From NCBI RefSeq assembly GCF_008271805.1, contig NZ_VSRY01000171.1:149512-213511 (forward strand): a stretch of DNA of 64,000 bases. The letters are read 5' to 3'. Source of the DNA: Streptomyces sp. TRM49041. Lineage in GTDB: Bacteria > Actinomycetota > Actinomycetes > Streptomycetales > Streptomycetaceae. Below are positions 24,222-32,770 of this stretch, in pieces. A program made the translations under genes and the position numbers. Within the stretch, counting starts at the first letter, position 1, and each line of letters starts with the position of its first letter. The notes under the pieces are model-generated. The model was not told where the DNA came from. It did no database searches and saw only the letters and a program-made list of their open reading frames with translations.

Positions 24222-25073
24222 ATGGCTGGGTCGCCTACAGTGCGTCGCCGAAGGCTGTCGATCGAGCTCAAGAAGCTCCGCGAAGCAAACGGCTTCACCT
24301 GCGCTCAAGTGGGGGATGCCCTCGACTGGAGCGGCTCCAAGGTCAACCGTATGGAGACCGGACATGGAAGGGTCCAGCCTTCCGACATCGACGCCCTATG
24401 CCGCTTCTACGGCACCGACGACGATCTCCGCGAGTTCCTCAAGTCGCTGGCCCGCCAAGCGAAGACACGAGGCTGGTGGCAGGCCCATGGCAGCAGCGGG
24501 GTCCCCCCTTGGTTCTCCGTCTACATCGGCCTGGAACAGGACATCTCCACGTTCCGCCAGTACCAGTGCGAGTTCCTCCCCGGCCTCATGCAGACGCCCG
24601 CCTACGCCGCTGAGTTGCATCGCGCAACCAACCAACTCTCGGACAACGACGTCGAGCGTGCCGTAAAGATCCGCATGGACCGCCAGGCCATGCTGACACG
24701 ACCGGGTGCACCGGACGCCTGGTTCATCGTGCATGAAGCAGCCCTGCGGAACGTCATCGGCGACCAGGGATTGATGCACGAACAACTCGAACGCATCCTG
24801 GAGGGAGCTGAACTCCCAAGCGTCACGATTCAGGTGCTGCCGTTCGACGCGGGTTCCTACCCGGCGACAGGGCCGTTCACCATGCTGAGATTCCCCGACC
24901 CGGAAGACCCGGACATTGTGTACCGGGACGGCATCACGGACGCCGTCTACCTGGAGCAGGAGCACGACGTCAGTGAGTACGGCAAGGCGTTCGACAAGCT
25001 GAGAGCAAGCGCGGCGAGCCCTCAGCGCTCAACCCAATTGATCAGGTCCTTGGTGAAGGAATACGCCAAATGA
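24222..25073 (+). CDS. WhiJ-type XRE regulator with DUF5753
   Basis: A 283-residue protein. The N-terminal HTH (about 10-70; LRRxxxL-type KKLREANGFTCAQVGDAL, then SGSKVNRMETG) belongs to the XRE fold. Residues 90-275 are DUF5753, with YIGLEQDISTFRQYQCEFLPG, TPAYAAEL and the VTIQVLPFDAG core. The ATG has GGGAG upstream. Its stop overlaps the DUF397 gene start (ATGA). In Streptomyces such pairs control development and antibiotic onset; the small DUF397 partner is thought to antagonise or signal to the DNA-binding protein. Confidence 0.93.
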   Translation: MAGSPTVRRRRLSIELKKLREANGFTCAQVGDALDWSGSKVNRMETGHGRVQPSDIDALCRFYGTDDDLREFLKSLARQAKTRGWWQAHGSSGVPPWFSVYIGLEQDISTFRQYQCEFLPGLMQTPAYAAELHRATNQLSDNDVERAVKIRMDRQAMLTRPGAPDAWFIVHEAALRNVIGDQGLMHEQLERILEGAELPSVTIQVLPFDAGSYPATGPFTMLRFPDPEDPDIVYRDGITDAVYLEQEHDVSEYGKAFDKLRASAASPQRSTQLIRSLVKEYAK

Positions 25074-25282
25074 ACAGTCAGCCCCACATAGCACCCGCCC
25101 ATCCGTCGTGGTTCAAGTCCTCGTACAGCAACGGTTCCGGGGGCGAGTGCGTGGAATGCGCCTGGACAGAGGAAGGCGTGATCGTCCGGGACTCCAAGCA
25201 GGTGGATGACACAGTCGTGGCGATTGCCAGCCATCCCTGGCAGGCGTTCGTCAGGGGCGTGGATCTTCCTGACCACAGGTAG
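25070..25282 (+). CDS. DUF397 partner protein
   Basis: A 70-residue protein with the DUF397 pattern: WFKSSYSNGSGGECVECAW, then VIVRDSKQ and a final AWQAFV-like FVRGV stretch. It is translationally coupled to the DUF5753 regulator by an ATGA overlap. Such small proteins are regular partners of DUF5753 regulators in actinobacteria, and the pair has been compared to toxin-antitoxin modules. No promoter of its own is visible. Confidence 0.93.
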   Translation: MNSQPHIAPAHPSWFKSSYSNGSGGECVECAWTEEGVIVRDSKQVDDTVVAIASHPWQAFVRGVDLPDHR

Positions 25283-25322
25283 GCGGCATGTGGGGTCCGT
25301 AACTGGTTGCCTCCGACCTCAG

Positions 25323-25997
25323 TCAGATCATGTGCGCCTCGACGAGCAAGGTGCCCAAAGTGCCGGCCTCCGGGTGGGGCAGTACCTCAGCTTGGATGCC
25401 GGTGAAGCCGTGGCGCTTCAGGAGGTTCGTCCACTGGGCGGCGGTGTACTGCCAGCGATACACGGTCAACTCGGTCTCGCGACCCTCCAGCCACTTCCCG
25501 CCCAGCTTCTGGGCGCCGTACTGGCCGTTGATCGGTTCACGGTGGGAGAACGCGAAGGTGCCACCTGGGGTGAGGCGTTCGGCGACGCGGGGGAACAGTT
25601 CCTCGGGGTCGGTGAACCAGACCGCGCCCCAGGTGGAATAGACCGCGTCGAACAGCCGGTGGTCTTCCTCCAGGAAGACGCACGCCTCGGCCTGGACGAA
25701 CTCAAGGTTGGGGACGTCGCTCCAGAATTCACGGGCGCGGGCGACCTGGACCGGGGAGAAGTCGACCGCGACGACGTCGACACCGGCACGCGCGAGGTAC
25801 GCGGCGTTCTCGCCCTCGGCGGGGCCCATGTCCAGCGCGCTGTTCGGGTCGCCCAGGATCTCCGCGCCGGGACCATTGCCGGTGACTCCGGTCCAATCGA
25901 AGGACTCCGCAGTCGGGCGGCGCTGCCGGCCTTCTCCTCTGTGGGGCCTGTACTTGTCCCAGTATTCGGCTGCGGTCATGGGAGCGGCACTGGGCAT
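25323..25997 (-). CDS. Class I SAM-dependent methyltransferase
   Basis: A 224-residue cytoplasmic protein with a Rossmann-type methyltransferase fold. Motif I is ALDMGPAEGENAAYLA (a variant with GPAEG in place of GxGxG), post-I is VVAVDFSPVQVARA, motif II region FDAVYSTWGAVWF, and motif III LTPGGTFAFSH. GGAGG lies 7-10 nt before the ATG. There is no DPPY/NPPY or PCQ motif, so it is unlikely to be a DNA methyltransferase; a small-molecule substrate is expected. It stands alone between the WhiJ-type locus and the Cys-rich operon. Confidence 0.85.
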   Translation of the reverse strand: MPSAAPMTAAEYWDKYRPHRGEGRQRRPTAESFDWTGVTGNGPGAEILGDPNSALDMGPAEGENAAYLARAGVDVVAVDFSPVQVARAREFWSDVPNLEFVQAEACVFLEEDHRLFDAVYSTWGAVWFTDPEELFPRVAERLTPGGTFAFSHREPINGQYGAQKLGGKWLEGRETELTVYRWQYTAAQWTNLLKRHGFTGIQAEVLPHPEAGTLGTLLVEAHMI

Positions 25998-26172
25998 GGG
26001 TGTCCTCCGGCCGTGGTCAAGTGCTCTGCCGCGCAGAAGCTACCGGCGATACTCCCCCGACATGGGCGAATACCGAGAACTCACCCATATATGAGCAGAC
26101 TCGGTGCGGGGCCATGCGTCGCGGCCCTGGCCGACCGTTCTCTGGTGGCGGCAGCGGGCACAGCGGGCAGCG

Positions 26173-26358
26173 TCAACGTTTGCCGTACGGGGCGTAAGGG
26201 TTGCGGTGGTTGTGCGGTGTCTGGGCGGGCCCGCAAGTGGGGTGGTAGTACTCGGTCGGCCGCGCGCCGGACGCGGAGTCGGGGATGAACTCCTCCGCCT
26301 CACCCTCGATGATCAAGTCGCAGTGCCTGCAGTACCGCGGGACGCTCTGTGTTGTCAC
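26173..26358 (-). CDS. Small Cys/His-rich protein (zinc-ribbon-like), third gene of overlapping operon
   Basis: A 61-residue protein starting GTG at 26358 with AAGGAGGG 7 nt upstream. It contains RYCRHCDLIIEG near the start and YYHPTCGPAQTPHNH near the end, giving C-x-x-C plus H-x-x-C, a plausible zinc site. Its start overlaps the stop of the preceding gene (GTGA). No named family is recognised. Confidence 0.7.
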   Translation of the reverse strand: MTTQSVPRYCRHCDLIIEGEAEEFIPDSASGARPTEYYHPTCGPAQTPHNHRNPYAPYGKR

Positions 26359-26621
26359 CGGTCGCCCTCCTTCCGCCGCAGCGGGTTTCCCGGCGCGGGG
26401 CTGACGCGGAGGAAAGCTGCCGCGAGTTCCCGGAAGGCGCGGTGTCCGGTGCGAGCCGCGTGGTCGATCGCCCACCGGTCCGTTACGACCTGGCTCGGGC
26501 TGGGCGCGGACGGTCTGCCGCACGTGGTGCACTCGATGCGGCGGGTCGGTGCGGGCATGTCGGTGGCCCGGTCGGGGCCGATCGTCCAGTCGGCCAGGCG
26601 GATGACGCCGCGTACGCTCAT
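26355..26621 (-). CDS. DUF7848-type small protein, second gene of overlapping operon
   Basis: An 88-residue protein (ATG at 26621). The layout is an N-terminal strand VIRLADWTIGPD, a central IECTTCGRPSAP zinc-knuckle-like Cys pair, then WAIDHAARTGHRAFREL. This matches the uncharacterised DUF7848 family common next to WhiJ/XRE regulators in Streptomyces; the family assignment is from memory. The start overlaps the upstream stop (ATGA) and the stop overlaps the next start (GTGA), so translation is probably coupled throughout. Confidence 0.7.
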   Translation of the reverse strand: MSVRGVIRLADWTIGPDRATDMPAPTRRIECTTCGRPSAPSPSQVVTDRWAIDHAARTGHRAFRELAAAFLRVSPAPGNPLRRKEGDR

Positions 26622-26839
26622 GCCGCACCCCGTTCCGTGTGGCAGTCCTGGCAGGAGCGCGGGTACCAGGCCGTGCGCCCGGTGACCGCGTCGACCTCGT
26701 GATACCGCGTGCCCAGCTCGACGGCGGCGCCCATGGTCAGCATCACGCCGCAATGCACGCAGCTCACGCCATACCTCTGCAACTCGGTGAGCAGGGCCGG
26801 AGACGGCAGTCCGGTCGGTGGCCGGCTCACGGCGCTCAC
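26618..26839 (-). CDS. Small Cys-rich protein, first gene of overlapping operon
   Basis: About 73 residues from a GTG at 26839 (the frame extends to an upstream codon at 26893, so the start is uncertain). It carries GVSCVHCGVMLT and WYPRSCQDCHTERG, that is two C-x-x-C pairs, the pattern of a small zinc ribbon. It overlaps the next gene by ATGA. The nearby XRE regulator at 27024-28277 lies upstream on the same strand and may share transcription. Confidence 0.68.
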   Translation of the reverse strand: MSAVSRPPTGLPSPALLTELQRYGVSCVHCGVMLTMGAAVELGTRYHEVDAVTGRTAWYPRSCQDCHTERGAA

Positions 26840-27023
26840 CGGCACTTCTCGATCAGGCGGCGACGCGGGCGCGCATACGGCGGGAAGCCGCACTCGGCTG
26901 GAGCCGTGTGGTCCGGCGACAACGTCATAGCGGGTCTGCTCCCTGTCAGTGTCGGTCAGCGGGTGGTGACACCGACGGTAGGAGCGTGGGAGTCGGATCT
27001 GGGGCCCGGTTCGGGCCCCCTCG

Positions 27024-28277
27024 CTACGCGGCCGTCATCCCGATCTTCACCGCGAGCCGCGCCGCCCGCTGCCGGCGCTCCGGCACCCGCGACTCCGTCT
27101 CCTCCAGCACGATGCGTCGCGCGTAGCCGTTGTAGCGGATGGTCTCCGGTGCCGCCTTGTGCGCCTGTTCCAGCGTCGATACGGCCGTCTCGTACTGCCC
27201 GTCCAGGTGGTACGCCCGAGCCTGCTCGATCCGGTGGCGAGCCCGGCGGGGCCGAGACTGAATGACGTCGGCTTCCGCCCCGGCGGCCTGCCGCACCGAC
27301 TCGCCCCCCTTCCGTAGCTCGACCGCCACGGTCACCGCGTGGGCGCCCATGATGTGCTGCCCGAAACTCGTCACCGGATGCGAGTAGCTCTGCGGGAGCC
27401 GTCCGGCCATCTGAGAGGCACGGTCCCACCAGCCCCACGCCGTGCCGGTCTCCAGGCGCCTCGCGGCCGTATAGGCGGCTTCGAAGGTAAGGGCGCCCGC
27501 GATGGCGCGCACCTTTACCGGGGCATCTGGTAGGAGCGGCTGGAGGTAGCGCAGTGTCCGCAGGGTGACGTCGTCCGCGGCATCGAAGTGCGCTGGGCCG
27601 CTGTCCCGGTGCGCCTGCGCCGTCAGCCACGCCGTGACCCCGATCGCGTGCGGGTCCTCCGACTCCTGGGCCGCCACCATGGCACGCTCGGCTACCCGCC
27701 ACAGCAGGGCCGGCTCGGGCTGGTAGGCCAGGAAGAACTGCGCGAGCGAGTAGACCTCGCTCAGCGCCGCCTGCGCCGCCCGCCGGTCGGCGGCCGACTC
27801 CGCCTGCCGTACGGAGAGTTGCGCGTCGCTGATCAGGCCTGGCAGGAGGTCTCCCAGTACCTCTCGATGGTTGGGGGACGAGTGCCGAGACGCCCAGGCC
27901 TTGGCCAGGCGGGCGCGCACATGCTCGATTCGAGGAGCGGGCTCTTCCGCGCTGAGCGGGAAGGCGTTGATGGCCGCGGCCACTGCGGGGAGCCTCGCGT
28001 GACCAGGGCCGATGAACAACTCGACATCGGCCCCGGAAGCATCCCCCACCAAATCGTTGAGGTTGCGGACCCTGAGCGCTTCGGCGATGCGGAGGATCTC
28101 CGGCAGGCGAGGCATCTTCAACTTTCCGGTCTCCACCTTCTTCACCCAGGAAGCGTGGTGGCCGAGGAACCCCGCGAGCTGTTCGCGGGTCATGCCTCGG
28201 CGAGTGCGGAGGATCTGGACCCTTTGACCGAAGCGGACCGGGTCTGCGTACGGGTCCGGGGTGGCATCAGATGACAA
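27024..28277 (-). CDS. XRE-family regulator with TPR-like C-terminal domain
   Basis: About 417 residues. A TTG at 28277 is taken as start because AGGAAGGG sits 8 nt before it and no in-frame ATG/GTG offers a better site. Residues 15-75 form an XRE helix-turn-helix (GQRVQILRTRRGMTREQLAGFLGHHASWVKKVETGK split over the two helices). The remaining 330 residues are helical with TPR-like pairs (AARRLETGTAWGWWDRA, AYHLDGQYETAVSTLEQAHK). This architecture is typical of Streptomyces regulators that may sense peptides or protein partners. It probably controls the Cys-rich genes downstream. Confidence 0.82.
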   Translation of the reverse strand: MSSDATPDPYADPVRFGQRVQILRTRRGMTREQLAGFLGHHASWVKKVETGKLKMPRLPEILRIAEALRVRNLNDLVGDASGADVELFIGPGHARLPAVAAAINAFPLSAEEPAPRIEHVRARLAKAWASRHSSPNHREVLGDLLPGLISDAQLSVRQAESAADRRAAQAALSEVYSLAQFFLAYQPEPALLWRVAERAMVAAQESEDPHAIGVTAWLTAQAHRDSGPAHFDAADDVTLRTLRYLQPLLPDAPVKVRAIAGALTFEAAYTAARRLETGTAWGWWDRASQMAGRLPQSYSHPVTSFGQHIMGAHAVTVAVELRKGGESVRQAAGAEADVIQSRPRRARHRIEQARAYHLDGQYETAVSTLEQAHKAAPETIRYNGYARRIVLEETESRVPERRQRAARLAVKIGMTAA

Positions 28278-28683
28278 GGCATTGCCCTTCCTCTGTGCAA
28301 CTCGACACTCACAGGGTATGGGCCGGAGCCCGACTCCCGCACTGCTCTCGGGCGGACGGAGCTGCCCGGTGCGACAGCCGAACCGACCACTGAGCCCGGC
28401 GGAGTCAGCCATTGGCGCTGACGTGAACGACAGGAGGTGTAGTGAGGTAATCGACCAGCGGACCGGCCGCAGCCGCAGGATGGCCATCGTTCACGGATCG
28501 GTCGCCCGCGCGGAGGGTCTCGCGTGGCAAGGTCCTGCCGCGTCGAGGACAGGCGCGAAGGAACAGTCCCCAGCGGGAGGAGCCGACGGGAGGGGCCGGT
28601 GTCCACACCGTCGGACCGTCGGCCAGGCGTAACAGAAGCTGCACAGTGGGTAGTTTCCCCTGCTCGTAGGGCAGAGATCGCCC
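28278..28683. other. 406-bp divergent intergenic region
   Basis: Carries the promoter side of the XRE regulator (leftward) and of the AbiEi-like gene (rightward). An AGGAGG at 28431-28436 is followed by a GTG and an immediate stop, so no small gene is supported. I see no convincing operator or hairpin. Confidence 0.5.
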
Positions 28684-29178
28684 ATGACCGACCTCTCCGC
28701 TTACGACCGCTTCGCCACCGACCCCCTCGTCCTCGCCCAGGACGGCCTCGCCACCGTTCACCAGCTCCACGACATCGGCTGCGCGTCATACGTCGTCGCG
28801 GAGCGGTGTCGGCCCGGCGGGTCGTGGCAGCGGGTGCTGCCGAGGGTCGTGCTGCTCCGCGTCGACGCCCCGCCGACCCCGCACCAGCGGCTGCGCGCCG
28901 CGCTGCTCTACGCGGGTCCGGACGCGCTCCTCACCGGGGAGGCGGCGTTATCGCTGTACGGGGCCGATCAGGCCCGGACCCCGGCGACGCTGACCGCGGT
29001 CCCCAAGGTGGACGTCCTGGTCGTACACGCCGTGCACCCCCGCAGTCACGCGTACGTCCGGGTTCACCGGACCCGCCGCCCCGCGCCCCGCGTCGCCGTG
29101 CAGGGCCTGCCGTGCGCGCCACTGCCGCGCGCCGCCGCCGATGCGTCGGTAACATGCCCGGTCCGCACGACGCAGTAG
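28684..29178 (+). pseudogene. AbiEi/type IV antitoxin-like protein, C-terminally truncated
   Basis: The 164-residue frame begins with an N-terminal winged-helix region (about 5-60; LAQDGLATVHQLHDIGCASYVV) and continues with QRLRAALLYAGPDALLTGEAALSLYG, the core of AbiEi-family domain proteins. It ends abruptly after LPCAPLPRAAADAS, where full-length relatives continue for roughly another 100-150 residues. The following bases do not restore the frame before the next gene starts 33 bp later. Probably a truncated relic at the island edge, though the DNA-binding part could still be made. Confidence 0.6.
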
Positions 29179-29211
29179 AAGGCAGGACGGGAGGGAAGAG
29201 GGAAGACGCCT

Positions 29212-30588
29212 TTGACGTCACTGCAGCAGAGCCGCGCCGGACGGCGGCAAGCCATGCGCCGGATACGCCCCCGGCGCTCCCCGGCCGTGCCCCTGCTCGC
29301 CCTCACCTGGGCCGGCGGCGCCGTGGTGCTGTGGCTGTGGTGGCGCAACACTCCCGCCGTCCCCGCGACTCTCGGCGACTGGCTGGTGCACGCGGGCCGG
29401 ATCACCGGCCTCCTCGCGGCGTACGTCATCGCCCTCGTCGTCGCGCAGATGGCGCGGGTCCCCGCGCTGGAACGGCGGGTCGGCTCCGACCGGGTCGCGC
29501 GCTGGCACGCGATGAGCGGCCGGTACGCGCTGTCACTCGTCATCGCGCATGTGGCCCTCACCCTGTACGGCTACGCGCTCCAGTCCGACACCGGTGTCGT
29601 ACGCCAGACCGTGACCGTCGTGACCGAGTACCCCGACATGGTCGAGGCGACCGCCGGCACGGTCGGCCTGCTTCTCGTCGGCCTGGTCTCCGCGGGCGCC
29701 GTGCGCCGCCGGATGCGCTACGAGATCTGGTACTACCTGCACCTCCTCACGTACGCCGCCGTCTACCTCGCCTTCTGGCACCAGCTCACCACCGGCAACG
29801 AGTTCATCGGCGACGACGCCACCGCCCGCATCACCTGGTACGCCCTGTACGGCACGGCCGGTGTGCTGGTCCTCTGGTACCGGGTGCTGACCCCCGTGCG
29901 GCTCAATCTCAAGCACCGTATGCGGGTCGAGTCGGTCGTTCGGGAGGCGCCGGGCATCGTCTCCGTACTGATCCGGGGGCAGCGGCTGCACCGGCTCGGC
30001 GCCGAGCCGGGCCACTTCTTCCGGTGGCGGTTCCTGACGCCGGGGCTGCGCTGGACGGCCAACCCGTACTCGTTGTCCGCGCCGCCCCGCCCCGACCTGC
30101 TGCGGATCACCGTCAAGGCAGTCGGCGGCCACAGCGCCGCGCTTGCCGCGCTGAAGCCGGGCACGCGGGTGTGGGCGGAGGGGCCGTACGGCGCGATGAC
30201 CGCCGCGCGCCGCAGCCGCGGCAAGGTGCTGCTGCTCGCGGGCGGTGCGGGCATCACCCCGCTGCGGGCACTGTTCGAGACGCTGCCGGGCGGCCCGGGC
30301 GACCTGACGCTGCTCTACCGGGCCCGTACGCCCGAGGAGTTGGCGCTGCGCGACGAACTGGAGGCCATCGCCGACGCGCGCGGCGCCCAGCTCCTGTACA
30401 TGGTCAACGGCCCGGACGGCAGACGACCCACGATCACCGCGCGGACGCTGCGCCGCATCCTGCCGGACGTCGCCCGGCACGACGTGTACGTCTGCGGCCC
30501 GCCCGGCCTGGCGGAGGAGTCGTATGCGGCGCTGCGCGAGGCCGGGGTGCCGGACCGGCGTATCCACCACGAGTCCTTCGAGTTCTGA
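29212..30588 (+). CDS. Ferric-reductase-like membrane oxidoreductase (FAD/NAD(P)H)
   Basis: A 458-residue protein with about six membrane helices (about 28-215) forming a ferric-reductase/NOX-like cytochrome core. Haem-ligand histidines are seen in ARWHAMSGRYAL, VIAHVALTLYGY, WYYLHLLTYA and FWHQLTTG. The cytoplasmic half is a ferredoxin-reductase module: FAD site NPYSLSAPPRPD, GPYGAM, NAD site LLLAGGAGITPLRAL and CGPPGL near the end. The TTG at 29212 follows GGAGGGAAGAGGGAAG; an ATG at 29254 is an alternative. It likely passes electrons from NAD(P)H across the membrane, probably to the flavoprotein encoded next. Confidence 0.9.
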   Translation: MTSLQQSRAGRRQAMRRIRPRRSPAVPLLALTWAGGAVVLWLWWRNTPAVPATLGDWLVHAGRITGLLAAYVIALVVAQMARVPALERRVGSDRVARWHAMSGRYALSLVIAHVALTLYGYALQSDTGVVRQTVTVVTEYPDMVEATAGTVGLLLVGLVSAGAVRRRMRYEIWYYLHLLTYAAVYLAFWHQLTTGNEFIGDDATARITWYALYGTAGVLVLWYRVLTPVRLNLKHRMRVESVVREAPGIVSVLIRGQRLHRLGAEPGHFFRWRFLTPGLRWTANPYSLSAPPRPDLLRITVKAVGGHSAALAALKPGTRVWAEGPYGAMTAARRSRGKVLLLAGGAGITPLRALFETLPGGPGDLTLLYRARTPEELALRDELEAIADARGAQLLYMVNGPDGRRPTITARTLRRILPDVARHDVYVCGPPGLAEESYAALREAGVPDRRIHHESFEF

Positions 30589-30600
30589 GCCGGTGAGCCC

Positions 30601-31200
30601 GTGTCCATGAAGAAGTCCCACCCGCTCCGCCGCGCGGTCCTGGCCGGCGCGGCGACGGTGTCCGGCATCGTGCTGCTGCTGGCGCTGAAGCCGACGACGG
30701 TCGTACGGGCGGAAGCCCCGGCGGCAGCGGCGACGGCCTCGACCGGTGCCCTGTCCCCTTCACCGACGCCGTCACGTACGACGGCCTCCTCCCCGCGCCC
30801 GGGCGAACCGGCCGCCTCCACGACCTCACCCCGGTCCGCACCGGCATCCGCCTCCCCCTCGCCCACGAGGAGCGCCGGAACGCCCTCCGCGCCGAAGACC
30901 ACCTCGGCCCCGCCCGCCCCCACGACGCGTACCGTCACGGGCGCGGCCATCGGGACGGCGCACGGCCCGATCCAGGTGCAGATCACCCTCACCGGCAGCA
31001 GGATCACCGCTGCGAGGGCCGTCAAGTCGCCGTCGTCGTCCCCGAGGACGAGGGAGATCTCGTCGACGGCCATCCCGAAGCTCAACGAGGCCACGGTCCA
31101 GGCGCAGAGCGCGGACATCGACACGGTGTCCGGCGCCACGTACACCAGCGACGGCTACCGGCAGTCCCTCCAGAGCGCCCTGGACCGGGCCGGTGCCTGA
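30601..31200 (+). CDS. Secreted FMN-binding domain protein (ApbE substrate)
   Basis: A 199-residue protein with an N-terminal signal/anchor segment (about 8-30), a long Ser/Thr/Pro/Ala linker (35-110) and a C-terminal FMN-binding domain (about 112-199). The flavinylation motif D-x-x-S-G-A-T is present as DTVSGATYTSDGY; in this family the last Thr carries FMN through a phosphoester bond made by ApbE. It is 12 bp downstream of the membrane reductase and overlaps the apbE start by 8 bp, so the three genes form an operon. It probably acts as an extracytoplasmic electron carrier. Confidence 0.9.
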   Translation: MSMKKSHPLRRAVLAGAATVSGIVLLLALKPTTVVRAEAPAAAATASTGALSPSPTPSRTTASSPRPGEPAASTTSPRSAPASASPSPTRSAGTPSAPKTTSAPPAPTTRTVTGAAIGTAHGPIQVQITLTGSRITAARAVKSPSSSPRTREISSTAIPKLNEATVQAQSADIDTVSGATYTSDGYRQSLQSALDRAGA

Positions 31201-31972
31201 GCTGCCCTCACCGGCGTCGCGACTGCGCCACGTCGAGCACGCGATGGGCACCGTCTTCTCCTTCGACGTACGGGGCTACGCCGACGAGGTCCGCGCCCGG
31301 GACGCCCTGGCCGCGGCGGTGGCCTCCCTCCACCAGGCGGACCGGCTCTTCTCGACGTACCGCGAGGACAGCCAGGTCAGCCGACTGTCCCGCGGCAATC
31401 CGGCGCACGACGACCACCACCCCGACCTCGCCGAGGTCATGGCCCTGTGCGAGGAGGCGGAGCGGATCACCGGCGGCTGGTTCTCGCCGCGGTACGCGGG
31501 CCCGGCGTGGGACCCGACCGGCCTGGTGAAGGGCTGGGCGGTGGAACGCGCGGCCCGCACCCTGGCGGCGGATGGCGGCGCCTCTTCGGTGTGCGTCAAC
31601 GGCGGCGGGGACGTACAGCTGCTGGGCGGCCCGTGGCGTACGGGCGTCAGTGACCCGCTGAACCCGGGCGCGCTGGTGGCGATCGTGGAGTCGCTCGGAG
31701 CCGGCGACCTGGCCGTGGCCACCTCGGGTCCGGCGGAACGCGGCTGCCACATCCTGGACCCGCACACGGCCGAGCCCCCGGCGACCGCCCTGGCCTCGGT
31801 CACCGTCATCACCTCCGCCCTCACCACGGCCGACGTCTGCGCCACCGCCGCGTACGCGATGGGCGCGACCCGAGCCCGCGCCTGGCTGGAGGCCCTCCCC
31901 GACACCGAGGCGCTGCTCATCACCCCGGACGGCACGACCTGGCGCACCAGGGGTTTCCCGCACCCCCGCTGA
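31193..31972 (+). CDS. apbE: FAD:protein FMN transferase (ApbE)
   Basis: About 259 residues. It shows ApbE hallmarks: HVEHAMGTVFSFDV at the start, LFSTYREDSQVSRL, DPTGLVKGWAVERA, VNGGGDVQLLGG, HILDPHTAEPP and the metal-binding TTADVCATAAYAMG. The enzyme transfers FMN from FAD to Thr of FMN-binding domains. The GTG at 31193 overlaps the end of its substrate gene by 8 bp; a slightly later ATG (MGTVFSF) cannot be excluded. There is no obvious lipoprotein signal, unlike many ApbE proteins, so it may act before export of the substrate. Confidence 0.92.
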   Translation: MPELPSPASRLRHVEHAMGTVFSFDVRGYADEVRARDALAAAVASLHQADRLFSTYREDSQVSRLSRGNPAHDDHHPDLAEVMALCEEAERITGGWFSPRYAGPAWDPTGLVKGWAVERAARTLAADGGASSVCVNGGGDVQLLGGPWRTGVSDPLNPGALVAIVESLGAGDLAVATSGPAERGCHILDPHTAEPPATALASVTVITSALTTADVCATAAYAMGATRARAWLEALPDTEALLITPDGTTWRTRGFPHPR

Positions 31973-31987
31973 CACACTGGCCACGTG

Positions 31988-32770
31988 ATGGAACTCGACG
32001 GAGCCCCCGCCACCCCCGAGGCGCTCAAGGCCCTTGCCCTCACCAACTACGGCCACTTCACCACCGTGCGAGTGGAGAACCACCGCGTACGCGGCCTGGC
32101 CCTGCACCTGGAGCGCCTGGAACGCGACTGCCGGTCGGTCTTCGGTACGCCCCTGGACACGGACCGGGTCCGCGCCTACCTCCGCCGAGCGGTCGCCGCC
32201 CAGCCGGACCCCTGCCTGGTACGGATCACGATCTACGACCCCGCCCTGGACATCGCCGACCCGGCCACCGGCCTCGCGACCCCTCACGTCCTGGTGACCA
32301 CCCGCCCGGCGGCAGCACTCCCGCTCCCGCCCCTGCGTGTGAAGTCCACCCCGTACGTCCGCGATCAGCCGGCCATCAAGCACACGGCCCTCTTCGGCCC
32401 CCTCCACACCCGCCGCGCGGCCCGACTCCAGGGTTTCGACGACGCACTGTTCCACGACCCGGCATCCGGCGAGGTCACCGAGGGCCCGACCTGGAACATC
32501 GGCTTCATCCACACGGAGGGCCAGGTCCTCTGGCCGACGGGCAGGCTCCTCCCGGGCGTGACGATGAAGCTCCTCCAGAACCACGACCAGCACGCCACGG
32601 CACCGGTCCCGCTGCCTTCGGCACACGAAATGCAGGCGGCCTTCGCCACGAACACAGCCGTCGGCGTCCGCGAGATCTCCGCCATCGACGGCGTCCCCCT
32701 GCCCACAGGGCACCCGACTGTGACCGCCCTACGCACGACGTACGAGAGCCTCCCCGGCGATCCCGTATAG
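31988..32770 (+). CDS. Class IV aminotransferase (PLP)
   Basis: A 260-residue protein of the branched-chain aminotransferase/ADC-lyase fold. Catalytic Lys is in AIKHTALFGPLHTRR, the PLP-binding Glu in GEVTEGPTWNIGF, and TNTAVGVREISAIDG is the late phosphate-binding segment. GTG (31985) and ATG (31988) are adjacent; the ATG is used. Activities in this family include branched-chain or D-amino-acid transamination and 4-amino-4-deoxychorismate lyase; the sequence alone does not decide. It follows apbE by 15 bp and may be co-transcribed. Confidence 0.86.
   Translation: MELDGAPATPEALKALALTNYGHFTTVRVENHRVRGLALHLERLERDCRSVFGTPLDTDRVRAYLRRAVAAQPDPCLVRITIYDPALDIADPATGLATPHVLVTTRPAAALPLPPLRVKSTPYVRDQPAIKHTALFGPLHTRRAARLQGFDDALFHDPASGEVTEGPTWNIGFIHTEGQVLWPTGRLLPGVTMKLLQNHDQHATAPVPLPSAHEMQAAFATNTAVGVREISAIDGVPLPTGHPTVTALRTTYESLPGDPV

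Noticed and set aside
25323..25997. Methyltransferase as the modification partner of the candidate restriction system
   Set aside because: It lacks DNA-methyltransferase motifs (D/N-PP-Y/F or PCQ); it looks like a small-molecule enzyme.
28431..28450. Small gene after the AGGAGG at 28431
   Set aside because: The GTG that follows is stopped after two codons.
16725..28683. Prophage or integrative plasmid
   Set aside because: No integrase, attachment-site repeat, replication or structural phage gene was found; it looks like an island built by IS and gene-by-gene gain.
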